64,000 nucleotides of DNA from CBDDFQ01 sp965227035 (GTDB taxonomy: Bacteria; Pseudomonadota; Gammaproteobacteria; Burkholderiales; Burkholderiaceae_C): assembly GCA_965227035.1 (NCBI GenBank), contig OZ245724.1:1736001-1800000 (forward strand). The letters run 5' to 3'. Under the pieces are notes generated by a model. The model had not been told where the DNA came from, did no database searches, and saw nothing but the letters and a program-made list of their open reading frames with translations. Made by a program: the position numbers and the translations under genes. Every line of letters starts with the position of its first letter. Position 1 is the stretch's first letter. Below, in pieces: positions 1 to 6,822 of this stretch.

Positions 1-1
1 G

Positions 2-592
2 AAGACGCCCGTGCTGCCGAACACCGCCGGCTGCCACAGCATCAAGGAAGTCGTTGCCACCGCACAAATGGCGCGCGAAATTTTCCAGACACCGTGGATC
101 AAGCTCGAACTCATCGGCGACGACTACACGCTGCAGCCCGATTCGCTGAACCTGGTCGAGGCTGCAAGCATCCTCATAAAAGACGGCTTCAAGGTGCTTC
201 CGTATTGCACAGAAGACTTGGTCATCTGCCAGCGCCTTGTCGACGTCGGATGCCAGGCGGTCATGCCTTGGGCGGCACCTATCGGCACCGGCAAGGGCCC
301 GGTCAATCCATACGCAATGCAAATGCTTCGCCAGCGTCTCAAGGTGCCGATGATTGTCGATGCCGGACTCGGTCTTCCATCACACGCGTGTCAGGTCATG
401 GAATGGGGATACGACGGCGTGCTGCTCAACACTGCAGTCGCCTTGTCGACAGATCCTGTCGCCATGGCCAGTGCGTTCGCGCAGGCAGTTCGCGCGGGGC
501 GCAGTGCTTATTTGGCGGGCGCAATGGCCGAGCAGGAATCTGCGCAGCCGAGCACTCCGGTGCTGGGCACTCCGTTCTGGCATCAGGAATAA
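2..592 (+). CDS. thiG: Thiazole synthase ThiG, C-terminal part (5' end outside window)
   Basis: The reading frame is open to the left edge, so the first part of the gene is missing; 196 residues remain of a protein usually about 260 long. ThiG forms the thiazole phosphate ring of thiamine from deoxyxylulose 5-phosphate, ThiS-thiocarboxylate and dehydroglycine in the cytoplasm. The fragment begins just before the family motif LPNTAGC and contains KLELIGDD, the loop PIGTGKG, IVDAGLG and the phosphate-binding GYDGVLLNTA segment of the TIM barrel. The stop lies 7 bases before the thiE start on the same strand, so the two are almost certainly in one thiamine biosynthesis operon. Identification is secure from these motifs; only the upstream extent is unknown. 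Confidence 0.95.
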   Translation, partial: KTPVLPNTAGCHSIKEVVATAQMAREIFQTPWIKLELIGDDYTLQPDSLNLVEAASILIKDGFKVLPYCTEDLVICQRLVDVGCQAVMPWAAPIGTGKGPVNPYAMQMLRQRLKVPMIVDAGLGLPSHACQVMEWGYDGVLLNTAVALSTDPVAMASAFAQAVRAGRSAYLAGAMAEQESAQPSTPVLGTPFWHQE

Positions 593-599
593 GGCTGCA

Positions 600-1502
600 A
601 TGAAAGACAAAGTAGAAAAGATGCGCAAGGCGATTCTCGCGGCGCATGCATCGTCGTTGAGCATCGACGGATACAAAGTCAAATCGAACGCATCGCACGA
701 GTTTTCGGAGCCGGTTTACGAAGCGGTGTTCAAAGCCTGCGTCGACATGTCGTTCATCGAGATCGACGCGGCGTGCATCGCCAATGCATGGGTCGCGCAA
801 TCGGCTCGCAAATCGGAATTCGACGCCACCGCCTGGCCCACCGATCCCGTCGACTTCGGCATGAAACCGTGGCCGCGCGGCACCGCATTCCCGACGTGCC
901 CCAAAGACCTCGGCCTGTACGCCGTGCTGCCCGATGCGCAATGGGTCGGACGAATGGCGCGTGCCGGTGTGCCCACGGTTCAACTGAGATACAAATCGGA
1001 CGACAAAGCTGCCGTGGCCATCGAAGTGGCAGCCGCCGTCAAAGCGGTCGAAGGCACGAGCGCCCTGCTCTTCATCAACGATCATTGGCAGGCCGCCATC
1101 GAGGCCGGCGCATACGGCGTGCATCTGGGTCAGGAAGACATGGAAGCGACCGATGTCGAGATCATCCGCGCGGCCGGATTGCGACTCGGTCTGAGCACAC
1201 ACGGCTACGCCGAAATGATGCGCGCCGATGCCGCATCGCCCAGCTACATCGCTATGGGGGCCGTGTATCCCACGACTCTCAAGAGGATGGCGACTGCGCC
1301 TCAAGGGCCAGGTCGTCTTGCGAAATACGCAGAGCTCATGCGCGACTACCCACTGGTCGCCATCGGTGGAATCGACGAGGCACGCATGCCCGAAATCATA
1401 AAAACCGGCGTCGGAAGTATCGCGGTGGTCAGAGCCCTGGTCGCGGCCAAGAACCCCGAAGAAGAAGTGACCAGACTGGTCTCCAGAATGACCAAAAAAT
1501 GA
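600..1502 (+). CDS. thiE: Thiamine-phosphate synthase ThiE with N-terminal extension
   Basis: ThiE couples HMP pyrophosphate with thiazole phosphate to give thiamine phosphate. The ATG at 600 lies 7 bases after thiG and is preceded by a weak AAGG; it gives 300 residues, while typical ThiE has about 210. The catalytic TIM barrel starts near residue 104. Visible motifs are QLRYK (residues 128-132, HMP-PP binding), INDHW, GVHLGQED, GLSTH, GAVYPT and AIGGI. The first roughly 100 residues match no domain I can name; long ThiE proteins do occur in Burkholderiales, so the extension may be a lineage trait. The stop lies only 21 bases before the tRNA-Asn gene, and the tRNA -10 box falls just after the thiE stop. 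Confidence 0.9.
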   Translation: MKDKVEKMRKAILAAHASSLSIDGYKVKSNASHEFSEPVYEAVFKACVDMSFIEIDAACIANAWVAQSARKSEFDATAWPTDPVDFGMKPWPRGTAFPTCPKDLGLYAVLPDAQWVGRMARAGVPTVQLRYKSDDKAAVAIEVAAAVKAVEGTSALLFINDHWQAAIEAGAYGVHLGQEDMEATDVEIIRAAGLRLGLSTHGYAEMMRADAASPSYIAMGAVYPTTLKRMATAPQGPGRLAKYAELMRDYPLVAIGGIDEARMPEIIKTGVGSIAVVRALVAAKNPEEEVTRLVSRMTKK

Positions 1503-1505
1503 CGC

Positions 1506-1511
1506 TATAAT
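1506..1511 (+). promoter_or_regulatory. -10 box of the tRNA-Asn promoter
   Basis: A perfect TATAAT hexamer ends 12 bases before the tRNA 5' end. No good -35 match is evident at 17 bases spacing (it would fall inside the end of thiE). The position fits the tRNA promoter. Confidence 0.6.
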
Positions 1512-1523
1512 TCGAGGCTCAAT

Positions 1524-1599
1524 TCCCCGATAGCTCAGTTGGTAGAGCGCCGGACTGTTAATCCGTAGGTCCCTGGTTCGAGCCCAGGTCGGGGAGCCA
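1524..1599 (+). tRNA. tRNA-Asn (anticodon GTT)
   Basis: A 76-base cloverleaf with encoded CCA: acceptor stem TCCCCGA pairing with TCGGGGA, D-loop AGCTCAGTTGGTAGAGC, anticodon loop CTGTTAA with anticodon GTT, and T-loop GGTTCGAGCCC. The 3' part, from the anticodon stem through CCA, is duplicated at 6617-6666 as the attachment repeat of an inserted island, so this copy probably carries an island-derived 3' end. Confidence 0.98.
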
Positions 1600-1601
1600 A
1601 A
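1552..1601 (+). repeat. Direct repeat att copy 1 (tRNA-Asn 3' end)
   Basis: Fifty bases identical to 6617-6666 with the same orientation. The repeat runs from the anticodon stem of tRNA-Asn through CCA and two further bases. It flanks about 5.07 kb of atypical DNA, which is the classic footprint of a site-specific integration at a tRNA gene. Confidence 0.9.
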
Positions 1602-1610
1602 ATAAGCGAA

Positions 1611-1638
1611 GCCCTCGTACGAAAGTACGAGGGCTTTT
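1611..1638 (+). terminator. Rho-independent terminator after tRNA-Asn
   Basis: Perfect 10-bp stem (GCCCTCGTAC with GTACGAGGGC), GAAA tetraloop, then TTTTGTTCTTTTT. It lies inside the island, 11 bases after the tRNA, so the element brought its own terminator for the reconstituted tRNA. Confidence 0.9.
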
Positions 1639-1963
1639 GTTCTTTTTGTGCCGCCGCCGCAAGAAGATTCATCATTCTTCCTTGCATCGATATCCGCTTA
1701 CAAAAGCATTTCAATGTCTTCGTGTTGGTCTGGATCGGTTCTGCTATGGGGCCGAGCGCGGGCGTGAAACTAACAATCCAGGTTGTCTATAGACGAGCGT
1801 CAGCAAGTCCTAGTACCCCTCCCGAGCGAGACTCACTGTGCGCGACATCCTGAGTTCTTAAACAACGTCAGCAAGCCCAAAGCAGGACGAGCGACGTCTT
1901 AAACACAGAGCCCTTCGCTCCCGGCCCGAACAGCTTCGCGCTCGGGGTTCGAGACGAAGCAAC
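1639..1963. other. Non-coding left end of the island
   Basis: About 325 bases with no convincing gene. A 10-bp direct repeat CGTCAGCAAG occurs at 1798-1807 and 1866-1875. In comparable elements an integrase gene would lie here next to the tRNA; none is seen, so it may have been deleted. Confidence 0.5.
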
Positions 1964-3586
1964 CTATCCCGCCGAAAGATCTTCGACGACGTAGTACTTC
2001 TCCAAAGCTCGCGTTTGAGCGACGTACTCAAGACGAGGATCATCGCGAAGCATCTGTCGGTCATTTTTCTTCCGGGTAATGAGCGCCGCGATCTCTGCTT
2101 GACCACCTTTAGCTCCCCAGATAGTCAATAAACGCACTTTCGTGTTCCCTGACCCCTCCAGCTTATTTGCAGCGTAATGAGACACGCCTTTGGACTTCAG
2201 GATCGCGGACACCCATTGCAAGGTTTCATTCCTTGCAAACATCAGCAATACGACATCCTCTGGCCTACGATGCTGATCAATCACAACTGACTGTAGGAAT
2301 TCAGCAATTGAATCGAAGCTACCGATCTCCCCCGCTACACCACTGGTTTTTGGGTTCCAGATTTTGTCTTTTCTATAAGGGAATCGATCACTAAGTTTTG
2401 CGTTGATCGATGCCAAAGCCCTGTGAATTACTGGAGGAACGCGGTGCGATTCTTTCAACACGACCACATTTTCGGCCAAAGTAGAAAGCTTCACGAAGTG
2501 CTCAGCCGAAGCGCCAAATGATTCGCAAATTGCCTGATCATCGTCACCGGCGATAAAGCATTTCGCGGCCCGGTCGATCAAAACTTGCGCCAGTTCCCAT
2601 TGCAAAGGATTTAGATCTTGAGCTTCATCAATCAATAGAAGCTTCAAGTGAGGAAAGGCTGCGTTGTCTGTAGCGGCTTTCACGAGCATGTCCGTGTAGT
2701 CGATCACTCCGAGATCTTTCTTGAAGGATTCGTAGCGCGTGCTGTAGTTCACACACTTCTCGATATCAAGCAACGTGAGGGGAAAGTTGTGTTGCGTCTT
2801 CGGCTTTGACAACCATTTATTTATCGGCCACCGCTGGCTGTCCGGTAGCTCTGACAAATACCGATGAAACGCAATTTTCTTAACGCGGGCGGTGCCAGTC
2901 GCATCAAGAACAGGATGTTTGACTCTTGTCACTTGCGACGACTCGTCTCCCTCTCTCATCTGGACGCGCTCCACAGACACCTCGCCATCGAACTGACTTG
3001 CTTGAAGTTCGCTCATAACGGGAGCCTTCGTGCGCAACGATCGGATCGACAAGCTATGAAGGGTCTGGAAGTAAGGAAACTCCGCTGCAATATCGAGGTC
3101 TGGAAAAGCTTTCACCGCCTTGGCCTTTGCCTCTTCAGTCGCCTTGTTTGTGTAGGAAAAAAATCCAATCTCTTTCGGCTCGATGCCACTTGCAATTGCG
3201 GCCTCGACTTGCCTAATTAAATAAGTGGTCTTTCCCGTTCCAGGCGGGCCATACACTTTTACGACATGTTCATTCGATCGGTTGGACAACGCGCCTCCAG
3301 GTACTTCGATCGCGAAGGGATCGTCTACTTTTCTGCGTGACCTAGCTGAAGCGCTGGATGACGGTGTATCGCGGGGGTGAAGCGAGGCAGCTTCAGCGAT
3401 AGTGGCAAACCATTCTTCTGAAGACCAATTTCCAGAAGCAGTAGTCACGATCTGCTTCCCTATCAGGTCTTCAGCTTTCCGTTGTAGGAGCTCGACCCCC
3501 CGCCAGTTCAACGACTGCCGACGCAGTCCAATGTCGGTTTTGATAAAAAGATAACCATCCTTGGCGTACACATCAAGCAATTTCAT
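1964..3586 (-). CDS. UvrD/Rep-like superfamily 1A DNA helicase
   Basis: A 540-residue ATP-dependent helicase-like protein. It has motif I GPPGTGKT (residues 113-120), a motif II DEAQD box inside LLLIDEAQDLNPLQ, motif III DDDQAI, motif IV SHRVP, a motif V-like VRLLTIWGAKG and a motif VI-like VAQTRA. The first roughly 100 residues form an extension with no recognised domain and a serine-rich linker. It is shorter than housekeeping UvrD or Rep (about 670-720 residues), similar in size to defence helicases such as Gabija GajB. No GajA-like OLD nuclease is present beside it. It is transcribed away from the dNTPase and NYN genes and starts 84 bases beyond the end of the broken terminase gene. All helicase motifs are present, so it is probably active; its role in defence is inference. 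Confidence 0.85.
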   Translation of the reverse strand: MKLLDVYAKDGYLFIKTDIGLRRQSLNWRGVELLQRKAEDLIGKQIVTTASGNWSSEEWFATIAEAASLHPRDTPSSSASARSRRKVDDPFAIEVPGGALSNRSNEHVVKVYGPPGTGKTTYLIRQVEAAIASGIEPKEIGFFSYTNKATEEAKAKAVKAFPDLDIAAEFPYFQTLHSLSIRSLRTKAPVMSELQASQFDGEVSVERVQMREGDESSQVTRVKHPVLDATGTARVKKIAFHRYLSELPDSQRWPINKWLSKPKTQHNFPLTLLDIEKCVNYSTRYESFKKDLGVIDYTDMLVKAATDNAAFPHLKLLLIDEAQDLNPLQWELAQVLIDRAAKCFIAGDDDQAICESFGASAEHFVKLSTLAENVVVLKESHRVPPVIHRALASINAKLSDRFPYRKDKIWNPKTSGVAGEIGSFDSIAEFLQSVVIDQHRRPEDVVLLMFARNETLQWVSAILKSKGVSHYAANKLEGSGNTKVRLLTIWGAKGGQAEIAALITRKKNDRQMLRDDPRLEYVAQTRALEKYYVVEDLSAG

Positions 3587-3670
3587 AGCAGTCAGAATAA
3601 AGAAGGCAGTGACAGGATTGCGACGTTATCCGCGTGAGTTCATCCTACCTGCCTGCTTGAGCCGCCTCAA

Positions 3671-4067
3671 TCAAAAGAACAGTTTTTCGTTCGACATGTC
3701 TGGTACGTCTCCGTCCAGGCCCAAGTGGCTCTCCCCAAACTTAGTGTGCTGAGCGCTTGATGCGTAGTAACCCATCAAACTTCCCATCTCTTTCCAGACC
3801 GAAATCATGGCTGCTGGATTCCCCATCATCCTCGCGTCTTCTACAGCCCGTTTAACCCCTTCCAGTACGTGATCTCGAGTGAATAAACATGCAGGTAGCG
3901 GCTTCAGCTTGACGGGCTCGTAGAGCCTTCTGGACGTTAGCGTTCGTTAACAGCCTGCTTGCCGTGACCTTCGCACTTGACTCTGAGCACCCTGAACGAA
4001 CCGCTGCCGCCGCACTGTTGCGGTCGATGAGGTACTCGTCAAGGAATCTTTGCTGTTTGGGAGTCAA
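3671..4067 (-). pseudogene. Phage terminase small subunit, frameshifted
   Basis: The first part starts with MTPKQQRFLDEYLIDRNSAA and continues through a helix-turn-helix-like stretch (AAVRSGCSESSAKVTASRLL), the DNA-binding N-terminus of small terminases. That frame runs into stop near 3852. A second frame picks up around 3880-3890 with CLFTRDHVLEGVKRAVEDA and continues to a TGA at 3671-3673, giving the expected C-terminal helix (MMGNPAAMISVWKEMGSLMG). The span is one base more than a multiple of three, so a single indel splits the gene. The full product would be about 132 residues. It is a phage packaging relic with no large terminase next to it; a sequencing error cannot be excluded. Confidence 0.75.
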
Positions 4068-4082
4068 GCCAATGCATGAACT

Positions 4083-4105
4083 ATTTGCTTATATTTTAAG
4101 CAAAT
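4083..4105. promoter_or_regulatory. Perfect inverted repeat between divergent island genes
   Basis: ATTTGCTTA and TAAGCAAAT, 9 bp each, are separated by TATTT. It sits in the 171-base gap between the terminase relic (minus) and the dNTPase gene (plus), where an operator for the island cargo would be expected. It has no T-tract, so a terminator is less likely. Confidence 0.5.
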
Positions 4106-4238
4106 CCGCACCAAGCGCGTTCGCGTACATCTCGCGAAAGGAAGGCGCGAAACAAATGGCATTCTTCATTTAGGATTGCTTTGCCTTGCGCAGTTCGGTA
4201 CGGCATTCTGACAACGAGTTAGCGAATGAGGCAACGCG

Positions 4239-5579
4239 ATGAGCAATTCTCGAGGACTTTACTTCGATGGAGTTTGGGCAGAACGACGATCCGGTGACCT
4301 TTCACAGAGACCAGGCTCGGCATTTAGAGATTCATTTGGGAGAGATCGGGCGCGAATTATTCACTCTGCCTCCTTTCGTCGCCTTCAGGCTAAAACCCAA
4401 GTCTTGGGTATCGGAGAGGGCGACTTTCATCGAACCCGGCTAACTCACTCAATGGAAGTAGCTCAAATCTCGCGTGGGATCATCCGGGTACTTCAGGAGA
4501 GTGGAAATTTCAAAGAATGCCTTCCTAGCGTTGCATTGATCGAAGCAATCGCACTTGCGCACGATCTTGGGCACCCCCCTTTCGGGCACGGGGGCGAAGT
4601 AGCACTTAACTACTCCATGCGCGAATTTGGAGGCTTTGAAGGGAATGGCCAAACGCTACGCTTGCTTTCAGCATTGGAGGCACACACGGACGATCACGGT
4701 TTGGATCTGACGCGCCGGAGCCTGCTTGGCGTGCTGAAATACCCCGTGTCTTACGAATCAGTCGTTAAAACTAGATTGCCGACTGAATCCACTTCTTCAA
4801 CGCTAATGAAGGGTGATGACTGGAAGCCTCCCAAATGCTATATGTCGACGGAAAACGATCTCATACGCTGGATGCTGACGCCGTTCTCGCTTGCGGACAT
4901 CGAAAAATTCACGGAGCTCTCTCGTCCGCCAGATGCATACAAGCACGGAAAATCGTCCCACCATACGCTCGACACTTCAATCATGGAACTCGGGGATGAC
5001 ATAGCTTACGGGGTTCATGATTTTGAAGATGGAATTTCTCTAGGAATGATCACGTACGACGATTGGGCAGATGTGACCGTAGGAATCGATCCCCATTGGG
5101 CCGACCCCCTGCAAATCGATGTTAAATCTATGGGCCAAGCACTGTTTGGCAAGTCAGGATCTAGTCGGAAAGAAGCAATCGGTGCCCTTGTAAACGCCTT
5201 TATTGTTTCCATCGAAATCGAACAGAATGATTTTGAGCATGATTTGCTTCGACTAAACGCAATGCTTCCTGAAGTACCCAGAAAGTTCCTCGATGAATTG
5301 AAGAAGGTGGTTGTTAGGCGAGTAATCAAAACCCAGCAGGTTCAGACGTTGGAATTCAGGGGCCAGCAGTTGGTGATGAAGTTATTTGATGCGCTTGCAT
5401 CGGATCCCGATCGACTTTTGCCCGAGCGTTATAGAGACCGCCGCCATCGTTCTTCGGATGCCAAGGGTAAGGCACGCGTGATTTGCGACTATGTTGCAGG
5501 AATGACCGATGAATACGCAACACGTTTGTACGAGCGGCTCTACGTCCCTCGGGTAGGTCAGTTTTCAGACCGTTTATGA
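4239..5579 (+). CDS. HD-domain deoxynucleoside triphosphate triphosphohydrolase (dGTPase family)
   Basis: A 446-residue member of the Dgt/SAMHD1-related family, which hydrolyses dNTPs to deoxynucleoside and triphosphate. The HD metal site is intact: H70 (in RTRLTH), H108-D109 (AHDLGHPPFGHGGE) and D254 (DDIAYGVHDFED). Family motifs RDRARIIHSASFRRLQ and FEGNGQTLR are also present. The ATG is preceded by GAGG. The NYN gene follows 28 bases later on the same strand, so the two probably form an operon. Chromosomal Dgt proteins exist in many bacteria, but dGTPases are also an established anti-phage class that starves phage of dNTPs. Location in a prophage-like island favours that role here, by inference. 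Substrate preference cannot be read from sequence. Confidence 0.9.
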   Translation: MSNSRGLYFDGVWAERRSGDLSQRPGSAFRDSFGRDRARIIHSASFRRLQAKTQVLGIGEGDFHRTRLTHSMEVAQISRGIIRVLQESGNFKECLPSVALIEAIALAHDLGHPPFGHGGEVALNYSMREFGGFEGNGQTLRLLSALEAHTDDHGLDLTRRSLLGVLKYPVSYESVVKTRLPTESTSSTLMKGDDWKPPKCYMSTENDLIRWMLTPFSLADIEKFTELSRPPDAYKHGKSSHHTLDTSIMELGDDIAYGVHDFEDGISLGMITYDDWADVTVGIDPHWADPLQIDVKSMGQALFGKSGSSRKEAIGALVNAFIVSIEIEQNDFEHDLLRLNAMLPEVPRKFLDELKKVVVRRVIKTQQVQTLEFRGQQLVMKLFDALASDPDRLLPERYRDRRHRSSDAKGKARVICDYVAGMTDEYATRLYERLYVPRVGQFSDRL

Positions 5580-5607
5580 CCCGATAACCGGCTTCATAGG
5601 ACGCGAA

Positions 5608-6387
5608 ATGAACATGTTCTTTATTGATGCGGATAACCTTTCATCCGCTGTATGGATCGAAGAAGGCTGCCAAGCGCTGGAAACCAAATTTGGGCCGTTA
5701 TCCGTTCGACGCGCTTATGGCAGCCCGGAAAATCTCCGCCTTTTATCGGAGGTTCTAAAAACCCGCGCCATCCGTGCTTTTCAGAATCTCAGCCTAAACA
5801 AAAACACTACCGACATGGCACTTGCGGTCGACGCGATGGAGTTTGCTTGTCACCCAGAAAAGCCGACATGCATCGCAATCGGCTCAGGCGATGCAGACTT
5901 CTTACCATTGGTTGTTCGTCTAAGGGAGCGCGGTATTCGCATTGTTTGCGTATCGCTACAAGGCAAGATGGCGGCGGAAGCCGTTTATGCGTACGACGAA
6001 ATCATTTTCATATCTGAAGCTTCCACAACGTCCGTATGCGCTTCTGAAAAGACCGAAGTTACGCTCGGTTCTGCTCCAGTCATGGTGACTGACCCAAAGA
6101 CTCCATCAAAGAAAGTTGCAAGCAAGAAGAGCGCATCACTTCCAAAGAAGCTAACGAGCGAAGAACCGAGCATCACCGCGGTGACAAAGGCTCTCCCTGA
6201 ACTAAAAACTGGAAAATGGCTGCATCTTGGAGACGCAGTGAAGGCTTTACGTGAAGCCAAACTTCTAAGCAAGAACGGATCTTCGTCGAAGTTTTTCGAT
6301 AAATTTGGAAGCAGGTTTGAGTTGAGTCCGGAGGCACAGCCCCACAAGGTTCGCATGTTGCTTGTCGCGTTCGAAGGGAAACCATGA
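5608..6387 (+). CDS. NYN/PIN-like nuclease domain protein with a C-terminal OST-HTH-like region
   Basis: A 259-residue protein. Residues 1-130 carry the NYN (LabA/DUF88, PIN-like) signature: FFIDADNL with D7 and N10, TTDMALAVDAM with D69, and GSGDADF with D95 and D97, followed by LRERGIRIVCVS. These acidic residues form the metal-dependent RNase site in characterised NYN proteins. Residues about 140-175 are a Lys/Ser-rich linker. Residues about 175-259 look like a small winged-helix of the OST-HTH/LOTUS type, which binds RNA in other proteins. It is co-directional with the dNTPase, 28 bases downstream, and is the last gene before the right att repeat. An RNA-cleaving effector is the natural hypothesis; the C-terminal assignment is the less certain part. 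Confidence 0.8.
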   Translation: MNMFFIDADNLSSAVWIEEGCQALETKFGPLSVRRAYGSPENLRLLSEVLKTRAIRAFQNLSLNKNTTDMALAVDAMEFACHPEKPTCIAIGSGDADFLPLVVRLRERGIRIVCVSLQGKMAAEAVYAYDEIIFISEASTTSVCASEKTEVTLGSAPVMVTDPKTPSKKVASKKSASLPKKLTSEEPSITAVTKALPELKTGKWLHLGDAVKALREAKLLSKNGSSSKFFDKFGSRFELSPEAQPHKVRMLLVAFEGKP

Positions 6388-6482
6388 GCCCAACAGAAAT
6401 CGAATTCACGCGCGTCGTTGTGTTTTACGTCACCATTTCAACAGTCAGCTTCATTTTCTGAAGCGCCGCACATTGAAAATCG

Positions 6483-6500
6483 TGGGACATTTTTGGGACA
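6483..6500. promoter_or_regulatory. Tandem TGGGACA repeats near the right attachment site
   Basis: Two copies of TGGGACA (6483-6489 and 6494-6500) lie 11 bases apart, one helical turn, about 120 bases inside the right att repeat. Short tandem heptamers beside an att core are typical of integrase arm-type sites or excisionase sites. The rest of 6388-6616 shows no gene. Confidence 0.4.
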
Positions 6501-6616
6501 CTCCCTCACAACACGCTACAACAACCAGCGGCTGTCCACGATCAGAAAATCGCTGTAAGCTGTTGATATTGTTGCCGTAGTCACTTGCCGTGAGTTGTGG
6601 CTTGTTGGTCGTAAAG

Positions 6617-6666
6617 GGACTGTTAATCCGTAGGTCCCTGGTTCGAGCCCAGGTCGGGGAGCCAAA
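6617..6666 (+). repeat. Direct repeat att copy 2 (partial tRNA-Asn)
   Basis: Identical to 1552-1601. This copy lacks the 5' half of the tRNA and cannot form a tRNA; it marks the chromosomal end of the island. Confidence 0.9.
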
Positions 6667-6680
6667 TAAGAAATGAAATC

Positions 6681-6715
6681 AAGCACCTGTCGTGAAAGCG
6701 ACAGGTGCTTTTTTC
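6681..6715 (+). terminator. Rho-independent terminator, probably the original tRNA-Asn terminator
   Basis: A 12-bp stem (AAGCACCTGTCG with CGACAGGTGCTT) and a TGAAAG loop, followed by TTTTCTT. It lies 14 bases after the partial tRNA copy, so it was probably the native terminator of tRNA-Asn before insertion. Confidence 0.9.
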
Positions 6716-6822
6716 TTGTGGGTATGAATGCGTGCAGCGGCGCGGGCGACAGATATAAACGTCAAAATCTGTCTTCGTCGTCGAACATCCAAACATTGCA
6801 GTCCAGATTAGCAGGAGCCCAC

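Larger units (their letters stand above)
1552..6666. mobile_element. Phage-remnant genomic island in tRNA-Asn
   Basis: Bounded by a perfect 50-bp direct repeat of the tRNA-Asn 3' end. The contents differ from the flanks by being visibly richer in A/T. Cargo from left to right: about 325 bases of non-coding DNA, a UvrD-like helicase (minus), a frameshifted terminase small-subunit gene (minus), an HD-domain dNTPase (plus) and a NYN-domain protein (plus). No integrase, excisionase or replication gene is visible, so the element is probably fixed or needs a helper in trans. The small terminase points to a prophage origin. The three intact enzymes all act on nucleic acids or nucleotides, as expected of anti-phage cargo; that function is inferred from family membership and location. 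Confidence 0.85.

Noticed and set aside
1964..3586. Helicase as Gabija GajB
   Set aside because: No OLD-family GajA gene is adjacent; only the helicase superfamily is shared.
6388..6616. Integrase remnant at the right end of the island
   Set aside because: Neither strand gives recognisable tyrosine recombinase motifs; only the tandem heptamers are notable.
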